Below are positions 1 through 6,026 of a stretch of 8,610 nt of DNA, piece after piece (position 1 is the first letter of the stretch; the number at the start of each line of letters is the position of its first letter). The notes under the pieces are model-generated. The model saw nothing but the letters and a program-made list of their open reading frames with translations, was not told the DNA's origin and searched no databases. The stretch is from an uncultured Desulfobacterium sp. (GTDB lineage Bacteria; Desulfobacterota; Desulfobacteria; Desulfobacterales; Desulfobacteraceae): NCBI GenBank assembly GCA_937124525.1, contig CAKZLA010000427.1, forward strand, positions 1 through 8,610, in the 5' to 3' direction. Made by a program: the position numbers and the translations under genes.

Positions 1-297
1 AAAAATGCCACCAGAAAAGAGTTTGAATACGAAATACCACTGACAGAGGCCCTGCAAATATTTGATCTTTGCCAGGGGACTCTCATTGAAAAAAAACGAT
101 ATTGCATGGTTTATAAAGGCTTCACATGGGAAATTGATGAATTTTCAGGGGAAAACCAAGGACTTGTTGTGGCGGAGATCGAATTAAATTGCTCGGATGA
201 ATATTTTGAGAAACCACCATGGCTGGGACGGGAGGTCACTACAGATCCCCGTTACTGCAATGCCTGCCTGGTGAGCCATCCCTTCCATAAATGGTAG
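1..297 (+). CDS. CYTH-domain protein (triphosphatase family), C-terminal part
   Basis: The frame is open from the first base, so the N-terminus is missing; 98 residues are visible, whereas single-domain CYTH proteins are usually about 150-160. The visible part matches the second half of bacterial CYTH proteins: a basic strand ending in KKRY (residues 31-34), the strand TWEIDEFSGENQGL (41-54), then the acidic strand VVAEIEL, and the ending PPWLGREVT with a final NACLVSHPF segment. In this family acidic and basic residues line a tunnel that binds triphosphate and a divalent metal; members hydrolyse inorganic triphosphate or related substrates. The EXEXK signature near the N-terminus lies off the window, so activity cannot be judged. 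The stop is TAG at 295-297. The first in-frame ATG (106) is internal and is not the start. Family assignment is confident; the substrate is inference. Confidence 0.88.
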   Translation, partial: KNATRKEFEYEIPLTEALQIFDLCQGTLIEKKRYCMVYKGFTWEIDEFSGENQGLVVAEIELNCSDEYFEKPPWLGREVTTDPRYCNACLVSHPFHKW

Positions 298-371
298 TGA
301 GAGCGTATTATCGACAGGCAGTTACAGAATGTACGACTTCACAAATCAAGCAGCAACATATAGTACTATGC

Positions 372-460
372 ACGACATCAAAGAATGTAATGAAATATCC
401 TCATAAAACCTTGTTATTAAAGGCTAAAAAGTCTTTATCTCATTCATTTTTTGATGTCGT
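372..460. repeat. Long imperfect inverted repeat (possible MITE relic or hairpin)
   Basis: The left arm 372-387 (ACGACATCAAAGAATG) and the right arm 445-460 (CATTTTTTGATGTCGT) are reverse complements at 15 of 16 positions. After a one-base bulge pairing continues inward, AATGAAAT (389-396) against ATCTCATT (437-444), 7 of 8. The central part holds a small CCTT/AAGG pairing. The arms do not end in a T-run on either strand, so this is not a normal terminator. Its origin is unknown. Confidence 0.6.
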
Positions 461-586
461 AAGTAATAGTTCATGGGTTTTAATATTAGCACACAGGGTG
501 ACTCAGTGAGGATATTCTTAGTTCCGTAAGGGAGTCATGGGAAATAATATACCCAAGAGGAGAGAGCTCTATACTGACTATCTGGA

Positions 587-627
587 ATGCTGTATGCAAA
601 AGTGGGTATTTTACTCCCTAACAGCAT
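587..627 (-). terminator. Weak candidate terminator hairpin after the flavoprotein-ArsC gene
   Basis: ATGCTGT (587-593) pairs with ACAGCAT (621-627), and inside it AGTGGGTA (601-608) pairs with TACTCCCT (612-619) with one mismatch and one G-T, leaving a 3-base loop. It lies 27 bases past the stop codon of the minus-strand gene ending at 655. The only T-run on the minus strand (four T) falls between the inner and outer stems, so it is a poor fit to a classical intrinsic terminator. Confidence 0.25.
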
Positions 628-654
628 GTCAAGGGAGACCTAACGAGACAAGCA

Positions 655-1620
655 TCACACGTTCAACAACGCCTTTACCTGTGTAAAAATCTCATCCCGG
701 ATACGGCACACCACTTTAAGGGGTTCTCCTGCTGGATCAGGAAGATCCCAGTCCACCACCCGGCACCCGGGAATAAAGGGACAAGCCTCACCACATCCCA
801 TGGTGACGATGCATTCAACATTTCCCTGGGCCAGCGCATCTTCCATGGAACAAGGCACATTAAATTCGATATCAATACCCTTTTGGGCCATGGCTGCAAC
901 GGCCATGGGATTGATCTCCTTGGCCGGACTGCTGCCAGCACTGATCACATCATATGCATCACCGGCCAACTGCCGAGCAAATCCCGCCGCCATCTGACTT
1001 CGGCCTGCATTCTCTCGGCAGGCAAACAGAATCCGTTTTCTATGCTGCAACGGTGTTAGTACTTTGTCTGCCAGATGTTTCACATCATCCACCACCCCGG
1101 GATGGTTTTCAATGGCTCCCCGATCATCAATGCCGGGGTAACACAGTTCATCGGCAAAGGAACAATCCATTGCATCAAAAAAATAACGGGTGGTGAGGCG
1201 GATACCATCAAATAGATTTTTTCCGTGGGTGGCCCCCACAGACAGAAGAATACCCCTGCGATGCTCTGCTCCGGGATCTTTTAATCCCAAACGATATTTC
1301 CTGGACCAGAGGGTCTGAATTCGATCAATAACCCCTTTTATACGTGCCGGGACCCCATAAAAATACACCGGGGTGGCCAATACAATGACATCGGCTTTGC
1401 GCATAAGCGTAAAAAGATCCTGGGCCAGGCTATCCTTTATGGAACAAACCCCTTTTTTTTCGCAATATCCACACCCGATGCACGGCTCATAGGATTCAAA
1501 GGCAGCATGGACTGTGTGGGTTGAAAACCCTTTTTTTTCAGCCTGGTCCATGAAAAGAGACAAAAGATAATCGTTGTTTCCCCTGCGCCTGGGACTTCCA
1601 TTCAAACCTAAAACAAACAT
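655..1620 (-). CDS. Iron-sulfur flavoprotein fused to LMW-PTP-type arsenate reductase (ArsC)
   Basis: A 321-residue two-domain protein. Residues 1 to about 190 are a flavodoxin-like NAD(P)H-FMN reductase domain: the FMN phosphate loop LNGSPRRRGN (6-15), a TPVYFYGVPARIKGVIDR flavin region (83-100), and a compact cysteine motif C47-x2-C50-x2-C53-x5-C59 like the [4Fe-4S] site of archaeal iron-sulfur flavoprotein. Residues 196-321 are an ArsC domain of the low-molecular-weight phosphatase fold: loop CRENAGRS (C201 to R207, CX5R), cysteines C276, C280 and C286 in MGCGEACPFIPGC, and the acid loop WDLPDPAG with D295. Such ArsC enzymes reduce arsenate to arsenite using thiols. The start is ATG 1620, with AGAGGAG seven bases upstream; the frame stays open to an ATG at 1728, but that extension precedes the flavodoxin fold and has no such site. 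No arsR, arsB or acr3 is in view, so the arsenate role is inferred from the domain. A general thiol or phosphatase redox role is possible. Confidence 0.87.
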   Translation of the reverse strand: MFVLGLNGSPRRRGNNDYLLSLFMDQAEKKGFSTHTVHAAFESYEPCIGCGYCEKKGVCSIKDSLAQDLFTLMRKADVIVLATPVYFYGVPARIKGVIDRIQTLWSRKYRLGLKDPGAEHRRGILLSVGATHGKNLFDGIRLTTRYFFDAMDCSFADELCYPGIDDRGAIENHPGVVDDVKHLADKVLTPLQHRKRILFACRENAGRSQMAAGFARQLAGDAYDVISAGSSPAKEINPMAVAAMAQKGIDIEFNVPCSMEDALAQGNVECIVTMGCGEACPFIPGCRVVDWDLPDPAGEPLKVVCRIRDEIFTQVKALLNV

Positions 1621-1627
1621 GGATTTA

Positions 1628-1634
1628 CTCCTCT
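1628..1634 (-). promoter_or_regulatory. Ribosome binding site fixing the flavoprotein-ArsC start
   Basis: On the minus strand AGAGGAG lies seven bases before ATG 1620. This supports starting the protein directly at the flavodoxin strand MFVLGLNGSP rather than 36 codons upstream at 1728. Confidence 0.8.
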
Positions 1635-1727
1635 TTTTGCCATTTTTTACATCAACATTCTTCAAGCTGTGTGGGTAGCAATCATCCGCAGCGTTTGGCA
1701 AGGCAAATAGATCAAATTTAGCCTTCA

Positions 1728-1750
1728 ATTTGTATTATTAGATTACAAAT
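1728..1750 (-). promoter_or_regulatory. Perfect dyad overlapping a possible promoter of the flavoprotein-ArsC gene
   Basis: ATTTGTA (1728-1734) and TACAAAT (1744-1750) form a perfect 7-bp inverted repeat with a 9-base spacer, about 110 bases before the chosen start. On the minus strand a TGTAAT hexamer (1742-1747) overlaps one arm and could be a -10 box, with TTGAAG 18 bases upstream as a weak -35. That layout fits a repressor operator, but the hexamers are imperfect and no regulator gene is nearby. Confidence 0.35.
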
Positions 1751-1904
1751 AGAACGAAAATACTGCTTCAAATCGGGTCAACAAAGGACTATCCGCACAG
1801 GTCGACATTTTTGGGGTTGATCACAGCACAAGCCTGCCCCCTCCCCAGAGTGGCCTAAAAATCCAATGGGGAAGGTCAGTCCTTTGAATCTGAAGCCTGA
1901 AAGA

Positions 1905-2612
1905 TTATTTAATGTTCAACAATTCCACCTCAAAGAGCAGTGTGGAACCCGGTGCAATGGCCTTGCCTGCGCCCCTGTCACCATAGGCAAGCTCCGAGGG
2001 AATAAACAACTCCCATTTGGAACCCACCTTCATGAGCTGAAGGGCTTCGGTCCACCCTTTGATGACTCCACCCACCTGAAAGGAGGCGGGCTTTCCTCTT
2101 TTATAAGAAGAATCAAATTCTTTCCCATCAATGGTGGTTCCCTTGTAGTGGCATTCAACGGTGTCTGAGGCTTGAGGAATGGCACCATCACCCGATGTGA
2201 TCACCCGGTACTGAAGACCACTTCCCAGGGTCACAACCCCCTCTTTTCCTTTATTGGCCGCAAGGTACGCCTCGCCCTTTGCTTTGTTGTCCTGGGCCAC
2301 GACTTTCATCTGTGCCATCTGTTTTTCCCGCATTTTATTTTGAAAAACAGTCATGGCTTCTTTCATCTCTTCCTGGGTCAGGGTGGATTCCCCTTTTCCT
2401 TGGCTTTCTTTAAAGCCCTGGAAAAAAGACGCCATATTGACATCAAAATCCCGCTTAAGGTTCTGACCGATATTATACCCCAGGGAATAGCTTATTTTTT
2501 CATCTTCCGTTGTGACTGCTTTTTTGGTTTCATCAGCGTTGACACCATGCCAGGCAGGACACAGAACCAATGCAAAGACAGACAGTGCAACCATTTTTCT
2601 TAAACCGATCAC
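1905..2612 (-). CDS. FKBP-type peptidyl-prolyl cis-trans isomerase, exported (FkpA/Mip-like)
   Basis: A 235-residue exported proline isomerase that helps folding in the periplasm. Residues 1-26 are a signal peptide: basic start MIGLRK, a hydrophobic core [10 protein letters not shown], and likely cleavage after VNA (24-26). Residues 36 to about 135 are the FKBP N-terminal dimerisation domain, beginning [15 protein letters not shown] and continuing with a charged helix rich in K, E, Q and M (80-120). Residues 148-235 are the FKBP catalytic domain with Y156, D167 (EFDSSY), V183, I184 and W187 in GGVIKGW, Y210 in ELAYGDRG and F227, the usual pocket residues. Length and domain order match FkpA/Mip. 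The start is GTG at 2612, preceded by AGGAGGAG; the frame stays open upstream to an ATG at 2759, but that extension would bury the signal peptide. It is 221 bases past the methyltransferase gene, so it probably has its own promoter or leader. Confidence 0.93.
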   Translation of the reverse strand: MIGLRKMVALSVFALVLCPAWHGVNADETKKAVTTEDEKISYSLGYNIGQNLKRDFDVNMASFFQGFKESQGKGESTLTQEEMKEAMTVFQNKMREKQMAQMKVVAQDNKAKGEAYLAANKGKEGVVTLGSGLQYRVITSGDGAIPQASDTVECHYKGTTIDGKEFDSSYKRGKPASFQVGGVIKGWTEALQLMKVGSKWELFIPSELAYGDRGAGKAIAPGSTLLFEVELLNIK

Positions 2613-2616
2613 GGAA

Positions 2617-2624
2617 CTCCTCCT
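2617..2624 (-). promoter_or_regulatory. Ribosome binding site fixing the GTG start of the FKBP gene
   Basis: AGGAGGAG on the minus strand ends four bases before GTG 2612 (six from the AGGAGG core). It places the start exactly at the basic end of the signal peptide. Confidence 0.8.
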
Positions 2625-2637
2625 GTAGATTAATGTA

Positions 2638-2735
2638 ATGCAACCTTTTGATATAAATTTCATTGCCTTTGGTATCAGAATTGAGGATGAATGGCAATGA
2701 AGTTCTCCGATCAGCAGCAATTCTAAAAGGTTCAT
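2638..2735 (-). repeat. Nested stem-loop in the leader of the FKBP gene
   Basis: Two nested inverted repeats share a centre. Outer: AACCTTTT (2642-2649) with AAAAGGTT (2725-2732), extended by ATG/CAT across a one-base bulge. Inner: 2656-2667 with 2693-2704, twelve positions with nine consecutive Watson-Crick pairs (TTCATTGCC / GGCAATGAA) plus one G-T and two A-T. It ends 25 bases before the GTG start, just upstream of the ribosome site. It may be an mRNA leader structure, a cruciform or a small element relic; nothing shows which. Confidence 0.5.
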
Positions 2736-2833
2736 GAGGGGATGCAAGGCCTCCTGCATATTACGCCGTCAAATCCTTATGCCCACGACGTCTGAGCCCG
2801 GTGCCACTGGCGTGATCAAACACCTCCTGGAGA

Positions 2834-3409
2834 TTAAATCTCTTTTTTCAATACATGTGAAATCCACTTTTCCCCCGTTGCCAGGAGAGACTCATTTTCT
2901 GAAATAGCCAATATCTTAAGGGAGATCTGATGAAATATATCTTTCAGAACAGCATCCTGCCATAAATAAAAGCGTCTGCCCTGTTCATCCCCTCGAATAC
3001 CATTGCCCTGTTTCAAGGAAAGAAATAGTATTCCTCCTGATTTCAAACCCGCTATAATAGTTCTCAAAAGAGGGGGTAGTTTCTGCCAGGAAACATGAAC
3101 AAGGGCACCGGTCAAAAGGATGGCATCCACGGACACCTGGGAGAAGTCAAAGGTATTAAAATCCCCCTGTATCACCTGACATCCCGAATGCGCCGCAGCC
3201 AGCCGGGCAAGCCCCCGGGAGCGCTCCAGCCCCACAGCCTTAAAGCCCTTCTGTTTAAGCCACAAAAGATCCCTACCTGATCCACATCCCACATCCCAGA
3301 CCTCCCCCCGGGAGGGCAAATATTTTACCACAGGTTCCAGGAAAGGGCTTGGGTCCAAATGGACTGTATCGTTAAAATAAGATTGAAATTTTTTGTGATA
3401 ATAATCCAT
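2834..3409 (-). CDS. Class I SAM-dependent methyltransferase, substrate unknown
   Basis: A 191-residue cytosolic protein with a Rossmann-like methyltransferase fold. Motif I is VWDVGCGSGRD (37-47), the glycine loop that binds S-adenosylmethionine; E62 in GLERS is the acidic residue expected to hold the ribose; QGDF (81-84) is the next acidic loop; DAILLTGALVHVS (95-107) is motif IV, and LKSGGILFLSLKQG (122-135) is the post-motif strand. The N-terminal MDYYHKKFQSYFNDT with DPSPFLEP is typical of a small family of unassigned methyltransferases. The last 40 residues hold no motif that gives the substrate. The start is ATG 3409 with GGAGG 12 bases upstream, a long spacing. It follows aroB by 51 bases on the same strand and may share its transcript. 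No link to shikimate chemistry is implied by the sequence. Confidence 0.88.
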   Translation of the reverse strand: MDYYHKKFQSYFNDTVHLDPSPFLEPVVKYLPSRGEVWDVGCGSGRDLLWLKQKGFKAVGLERSRGLARLAAAHSGCQVIQGDFNTFDFSQVSVDAILLTGALVHVSWQKLPPLLRTIIAGLKSGGILFLSLKQGNGIRGDEQGRRFYLWQDAVLKDIFHQISLKILAISENESLLATGEKWISHVLKKEI

Positions 3410-3460
3410 TAATCTAAAAAGCCTCCTTTCCCTGGCTCTCTACCACAAAAAATAAAAGAA

Positions 3461-4477
3461 TCACAACAGTTCTGTCAGAGCTTCCATGCTGATTTTCTCC
3501 ACCACAGCATTTCCAATACCGTTTAAAAAAACAAAACTGATGGCATCATTTTCCTTTTTCTTATCCCGGCCCATGGCATCCAGCACCTCTTTTGCATCAA
3601 CGGCACAAGCAGTGGGCAGATCCAGCCGGGTGAGCACCCGGGAAATCCGCTGGCACTCTTCCAGGGTTAAAAGGCCCTTTTTCCGGGAAAATTCAGCAGC
3701 GGCAACCATGCCCACACCCACAGCCCGCCCATGGCCCATGCCAGTTATTTTTTCCAGGGCATGGGCAAGGGTGTGGCCAAAATTGAGTTTTTTACGCTCC
3801 CCGGCCTCCCGTTCATCCCGCTGGACCACCCCGGCCTTGAGTTTTACTGAATCAAGCACCAGCCGGTTAATGATATCATGGTCCAAGGCCAAGGCTTTTT
3901 CACAATTTTCTTCAATATAATCCAACATGGCTGCATCGGCAATAAGGGCGTGCTTGACGATCTCGCCAAACCCATTGGACACCTCTTCAGGGGGCAGGGT
4001 TTTTAAAAGTGCGGTGTCGCAGATGACAAATTCCGGCTGACAGAACACCCCCACCATGTTCTTATAGGCATCAAGATTCACACCGTTTTTACCGCCCACA
4101 CTGGCATCCACCTGGGAAAGAAGGGTGGTGGAAATAAAGCCGAACCTAAGTCCCCGCATGTAGGTGGAGGCAACAAACCCAGTGATATCACAAACAATGC
4201 CGCCCCCAACACCCAATATAAAAGTGGAGCGATCAGCCCCAAGATCAATGAGTTCCCTGTACATTTTCTCCACAGTGACAAGGGTTTTAATGCCCTCTCC
4301 CGTGGCAATGGTAATCACTGGTGCCTGGGGGAAATCCTGGCCCCAGGCCGCCTTTACATTGTGGTCGGTGATAACAATCACTTTTCCCTGGGGCAGGTAC
4401 TGCCCCACATTTTTCAGGTGCTCTCCCACATGTATTTTGGAAATACCGTTGGCCCCTTCAACTTGAATGGTCTTCAC
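3461..4477 (-). CDS. aroB: 3-dehydroquinate synthase
   Basis: The second enzyme of the shikimate pathway, converting 3-deoxy-arabino-heptulosonate 7-phosphate to 3-dehydroquinate with NAD and a divalent metal in the cytosol. The 338 residues carry the family hallmarks: the NAD-binding stretch GVGGGIVCDITGFVAS (89-104), YMRG (106-109), ISTTLLSQVDASVGGKNGVN (115-134), metal ligands E172 (GFGEIVKHA), H235 (NFGHTLAHA) and H249 (MGHGRAVG), and the basic DEREAGERKK segment (221-230) near the phosphate site. Length is slightly below the usual 350-360, with a short N-terminus, but no core motif is missing. The start is GTG 4477 with AGGAG seven bases upstream; the gene ends with TGA at 3463-3461. It is divergent from the SPFH gene and is the first gene of a possible aroB-methyltransferase unit. 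Confidence 0.97.
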   Translation of the reverse strand: MKTIQVEGANGISKIHVGEHLKNVGQYLPQGKVIVITDHNVKAAWGQDFPQAPVITIATGEGIKTLVTVEKMYRELIDLGADRSTFILGVGGGIVCDITGFVASTYMRGLRFGFISTTLLSQVDASVGGKNGVNLDAYKNMVGVFCQPEFVICDTALLKTLPPEEVSNGFGEIVKHALIADAAMLDYIEENCEKALALDHDIINRLVLDSVKLKAGVVQRDEREAGERKKLNFGHTLAHALEKITGMGHGRAVGVGMVAAAEFSRKKGLLTLEECQRISRVLTRLDLPTACAVDAKEVLDAMGRDKKKENDAISFVFLNGIGNAVVEKISMEALTELL

Positions 4478-4513
4478 ACAAATACTCCTGTAATGCCTTA
4501 AATGGCGTTGATT

Positions 4514-4552
4514 TTGACACTATTTGTATTTCTGCACAGATACAAGTGTCAA
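4514..4552 (-). promoter_or_regulatory. aroB promoter within a strong dyad
   Basis: TTGACACT (4514-4521) and AGTGTCAA (4545-4552) are perfect reverse complements, and inside them TGTAT (4525-4529) pairs with ATACA (4540-4544) after a 3-base bulge. On the minus strand this gives a consensus -35 TTGACA and, 18 bases on, TACAAA as a -10, placing the transcript start about 38 bases before the GTG of aroB. The A-run on the plus-strand side means it is not a terminator for aroB. The symmetry suggests either an operator or a hairpin. Confidence 0.5.
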
Positions 4553-4564
4553 GAAAAAAATAAT

Positions 4565-4594
4565 TTGAGTTCATACCCCGGAATGCATTATGAT
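4565..4594 (+). promoter_or_regulatory. Candidate promoter of the SPFH gene
   Basis: TTGAGT (4565-4570), an 18-base spacer and TATGAT (4589-4594) resemble a housekeeping sigma promoter (4 of 6 and 5 of 6 matches). It lies 48 bases before the GTG start at 4643 and points away from aroB. Confidence 0.5.
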
Positions 4595-4642
4595 AAAAAA
4601 TTAAGACCCATTACCAAAATAGAGCAACCCAGGGGGTGAACC

Positions 4643-5770
4643 GTGACATTATGGGAAAAGGTAAAAGGCGAATTCATTGATATCATCGAGTGGACCGACG
4701 ACACTCCAGACACCATGGTTCACCGATTTCCACGGTATGATAATGAAATCAAATACAATGCCCAACTGGTGGTGAGGCAAGCCCAGGCAGCGGTGTTTGT
4801 TAATCAAGGAGAGGTGGCAGACGTCTTTCCTCCGGGGCAATACAGTCTGACCACCCGAAACCTGCCCATACTCTCCACCCTGATGGGATGGAAATATGGA
4901 TTTCACAGCCCCTTTAAGGCAGAGGTCTACTTTGTCAGCCTCCAGAATTTCACCAATCTCAAGTGGGGCACCAAGAATCCTGTTATTTTAAGAGACCCGG
5001 AATTCGGGCCGGTACGTCTCAGGTCCTTTGGAACCTATGTGGTGAAAATAATTGATCCTGGCGTATTCATCAAGGAGATCACCGGCACCCAGGGGCATTT
5101 CTCCCTGGATGGCGTTGTGGAACAACTGCGCAATCTTATTGTCTCCCGATTTTCCGATCTCTTGGGTGAAAAGAAAATCCCAGTGCTTGACCTGACTGCC
5201 AGCTATGATGAACTGTCAGCCATCCTCACTCGCATCATTGCCCCGGAATTCCTTGAATATGGCCTGGAAATCACAAAACTTCTGGTGGAAAACATCTCCC
5301 TGCCGGTGGCTGTTGAAGAGGCCCTGGACAAAAAGAGCAGCATGGGCATTGTGGGAAACCTGGATGATTGTTTCAAATTTCAGTCTGCCAATGCCATGGC
5401 AGCGGCGGCGGAGAATCCCGGGGGGGATGCATCCGCTGGCGTGGGCATGGGCATGGGATTTGCCATGGCCAACCAGATGGGCCAGGCCATGATGCCCGGA
5501 CAAAAAGAAACTGCCCCCCCCTCCCCCGCCGCCGCCACACCACCCCCCATTCCTGATCAGCCATCGGGTGTTGTGTATTACCTTGCCGTTAAAGGCAAAC
5601 AACTGGGGCCCCTGGTCCAGGATAAAATCATCCACAATATTAAAATCGGAAAAATAAAACCTGAAATGCTCATGTGGCGCCAGGGACTTAAAACATGGCA
5701 CCGGGCAGGAGAAATTCATGAACTGATTCCTCTGTTTAACACAACCCCACCGCCCCTGCCTGAAAATTAA
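4643..5770 (+). CDS. SPFH-domain protein with C-terminal GYF_2 domain (YdjI-like)
   Basis: A 375-residue protein. Residues 1 to about 235 are an SPFH (band-7-like) domain of the YdjI/virion-core type: MTLWEKVKGEFIDIIEW, then MVHRFPRYDNEI (25-36), AVFVNQGEVADVFPPGQYSL (50-69), and the strand around GPVRLRSFGTYVVKIIDPG (122-140). SPFH proteins of this type assemble at the inner face of the membrane. Residues 250-285 form a Gly/Ala/Met-rich linker and 290-306 a proline-rich stretch. Residues 311-365 form a GYF_2 domain (YYLAVKGKQLGPL, then MLMWRQGLKTWHRAGEI), which in other proteins binds proline-rich partners; a second proline run ends the protein. Many relatives end instead in a zinc ribbon; here a zinc-ribbon protein is encoded by the next gene. 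The start is GTG 4643 after AGGGGG with a six-base gap. By analogy with Bacillus ydjGHI it may act in envelope-stress scaffolding; that is inference. Confidence 0.9.
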   Translation: MTLWEKVKGEFIDIIEWTDDTPDTMVHRFPRYDNEIKYNAQLVVRQAQAAVFVNQGEVADVFPPGQYSLTTRNLPILSTLMGWKYGFHSPFKAEVYFVSLQNFTNLKWGTKNPVILRDPEFGPVRLRSFGTYVVKIIDPGVFIKEITGTQGHFSLDGVVEQLRNLIVSRFSDLLGEKKIPVLDLTASYDELSAILTRIIAPEFLEYGLEITKLLVENISLPVAVEEALDKKSSMGIVGNLDDCFKFQSANAMAAAAENPGGDASAGVGMGMGFAMANQMGQAMMPGQKETAPPSPAAATPPPIPDQPSGVVYYLAVKGKQLGPLVQDKIIHNIKIGKIKPEMLMWRQGLKTWHRAGEIHELIPLFNTTPPPLPEN

Positions 5771-5896
5771 CTATGGCATATTTCACATTATTTAATACCA
5801 AAATATGTAAGATCTCAATAAATTCGGGATTTCAGTAACCCTTTTGCGTATCATCCGGGAGTTAAGGTGTTGAGCAGGTTGCATCACCCGGGGTTA

Positions 5897-5924
5897 TTGA
5901 AAACTTACCAAAATACAACATAAC
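5897..5924 (+). promoter_or_regulatory. Weak candidate promoter for the zinc-ribbon gene
   Basis: In the 256-base gap after the SPFH gene, TTGAAA (5897-5902) is followed after 16 bases by CATAAC (5919-5924). The match is 5 of 6 and 4 of 6. A TATAAC near 5981 is an alternative -10 without a good -35. The rest of the gap is AT-rich and I see no gene or strong hairpin in it. Confidence 0.25.
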
Positions 5925-6026
5925 CTACTAAAAACATTAAAAATAAAGCTTAAAATCAGTATCGATTCAAATGAACTGAGCTATAACTCAACAGATAACA
6001 TACCCATCCAGCGAAAGGATACCGCC

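Larger units (their letters stand above)
298..654. other. Intergenic stretch with inverted repeats, no convincing gene
   Basis: These 357 bases separate the CYTH gene from the converging flavoprotein-ArsC gene. The stretch is AT-rich compared with its flanks. A 72-codon plus-strand frame (291-509) has no clear ribosome site and its product resembles nothing I know. What can be seen is structure: an imperfect inverted repeat at 372-460, a 10-bp inverted repeat AATATCCTCA (394-403) / TGAGGATATT (507-516), AGGGAGT (529-535) / ACTCCCT (613-619), and a small nested hairpin at 587-627. It could be a decayed mobile element or a structured untranslated region. Confidence 0.6.

Noticed and set aside
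291..509. 72-codon plus-strand open frame after the CYTH gene
   Set aside because: No clear ribosome site, product has no recognisable features, and the frame runs through the inverted repeat at 372-460.
520..654. Possible group II intron or structured ribozyme remnant
   Set aside because: There are small hairpins, but I cannot identify a domain V, a maturase frame or intron boundary sequences.
1621..1728. 36-residue N-terminal extension of the flavoprotein-ArsC protein
   Set aside because: The ATG at 1620 has an AGAGGAG site at the right distance and starts directly at the flavodoxin strand; the extension overlaps a likely promoter and leader.
1782..1886. 9-bp inverted repeat CAAAGGACT / AGTCCTTTG between the FKBP and flavoprotein-ArsC genes
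   Set aside because: The arms are 87 bases apart with no further pairing and no T-run, so it is likely chance.
2172..2603. 143-codon plus-strand frame opposite the FKBP gene
   Set aside because: It is a shadow of the FKBP coding strand; the F, H and C-rich product has no domain, while the opposite strand encodes clear FKBP motifs.
2761..2823. Mini frame of 20 codons right after the methyltransferase stop, next to an AGGAGG
   Set aside because: The AGGAGG overlaps the only suitable GTG, other starts are badly spaced, and the product is not recognised. Left as an orphan Shine-Dalgarno-like sequence.
5216..5719. 167-codon minus-strand frame opposite the SPFH gene
   Set aside because: Its glycine- and histidine-rich product is the reverse reading of the proline- and alanine-rich linker; the plus strand carries SPFH and GYF motifs.
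5826..5845. GGG...CCC followed by TTTT as a terminator of the SPFH gene
   Set aside because: Only three base pairs support the stem, too few for an intrinsic terminator.
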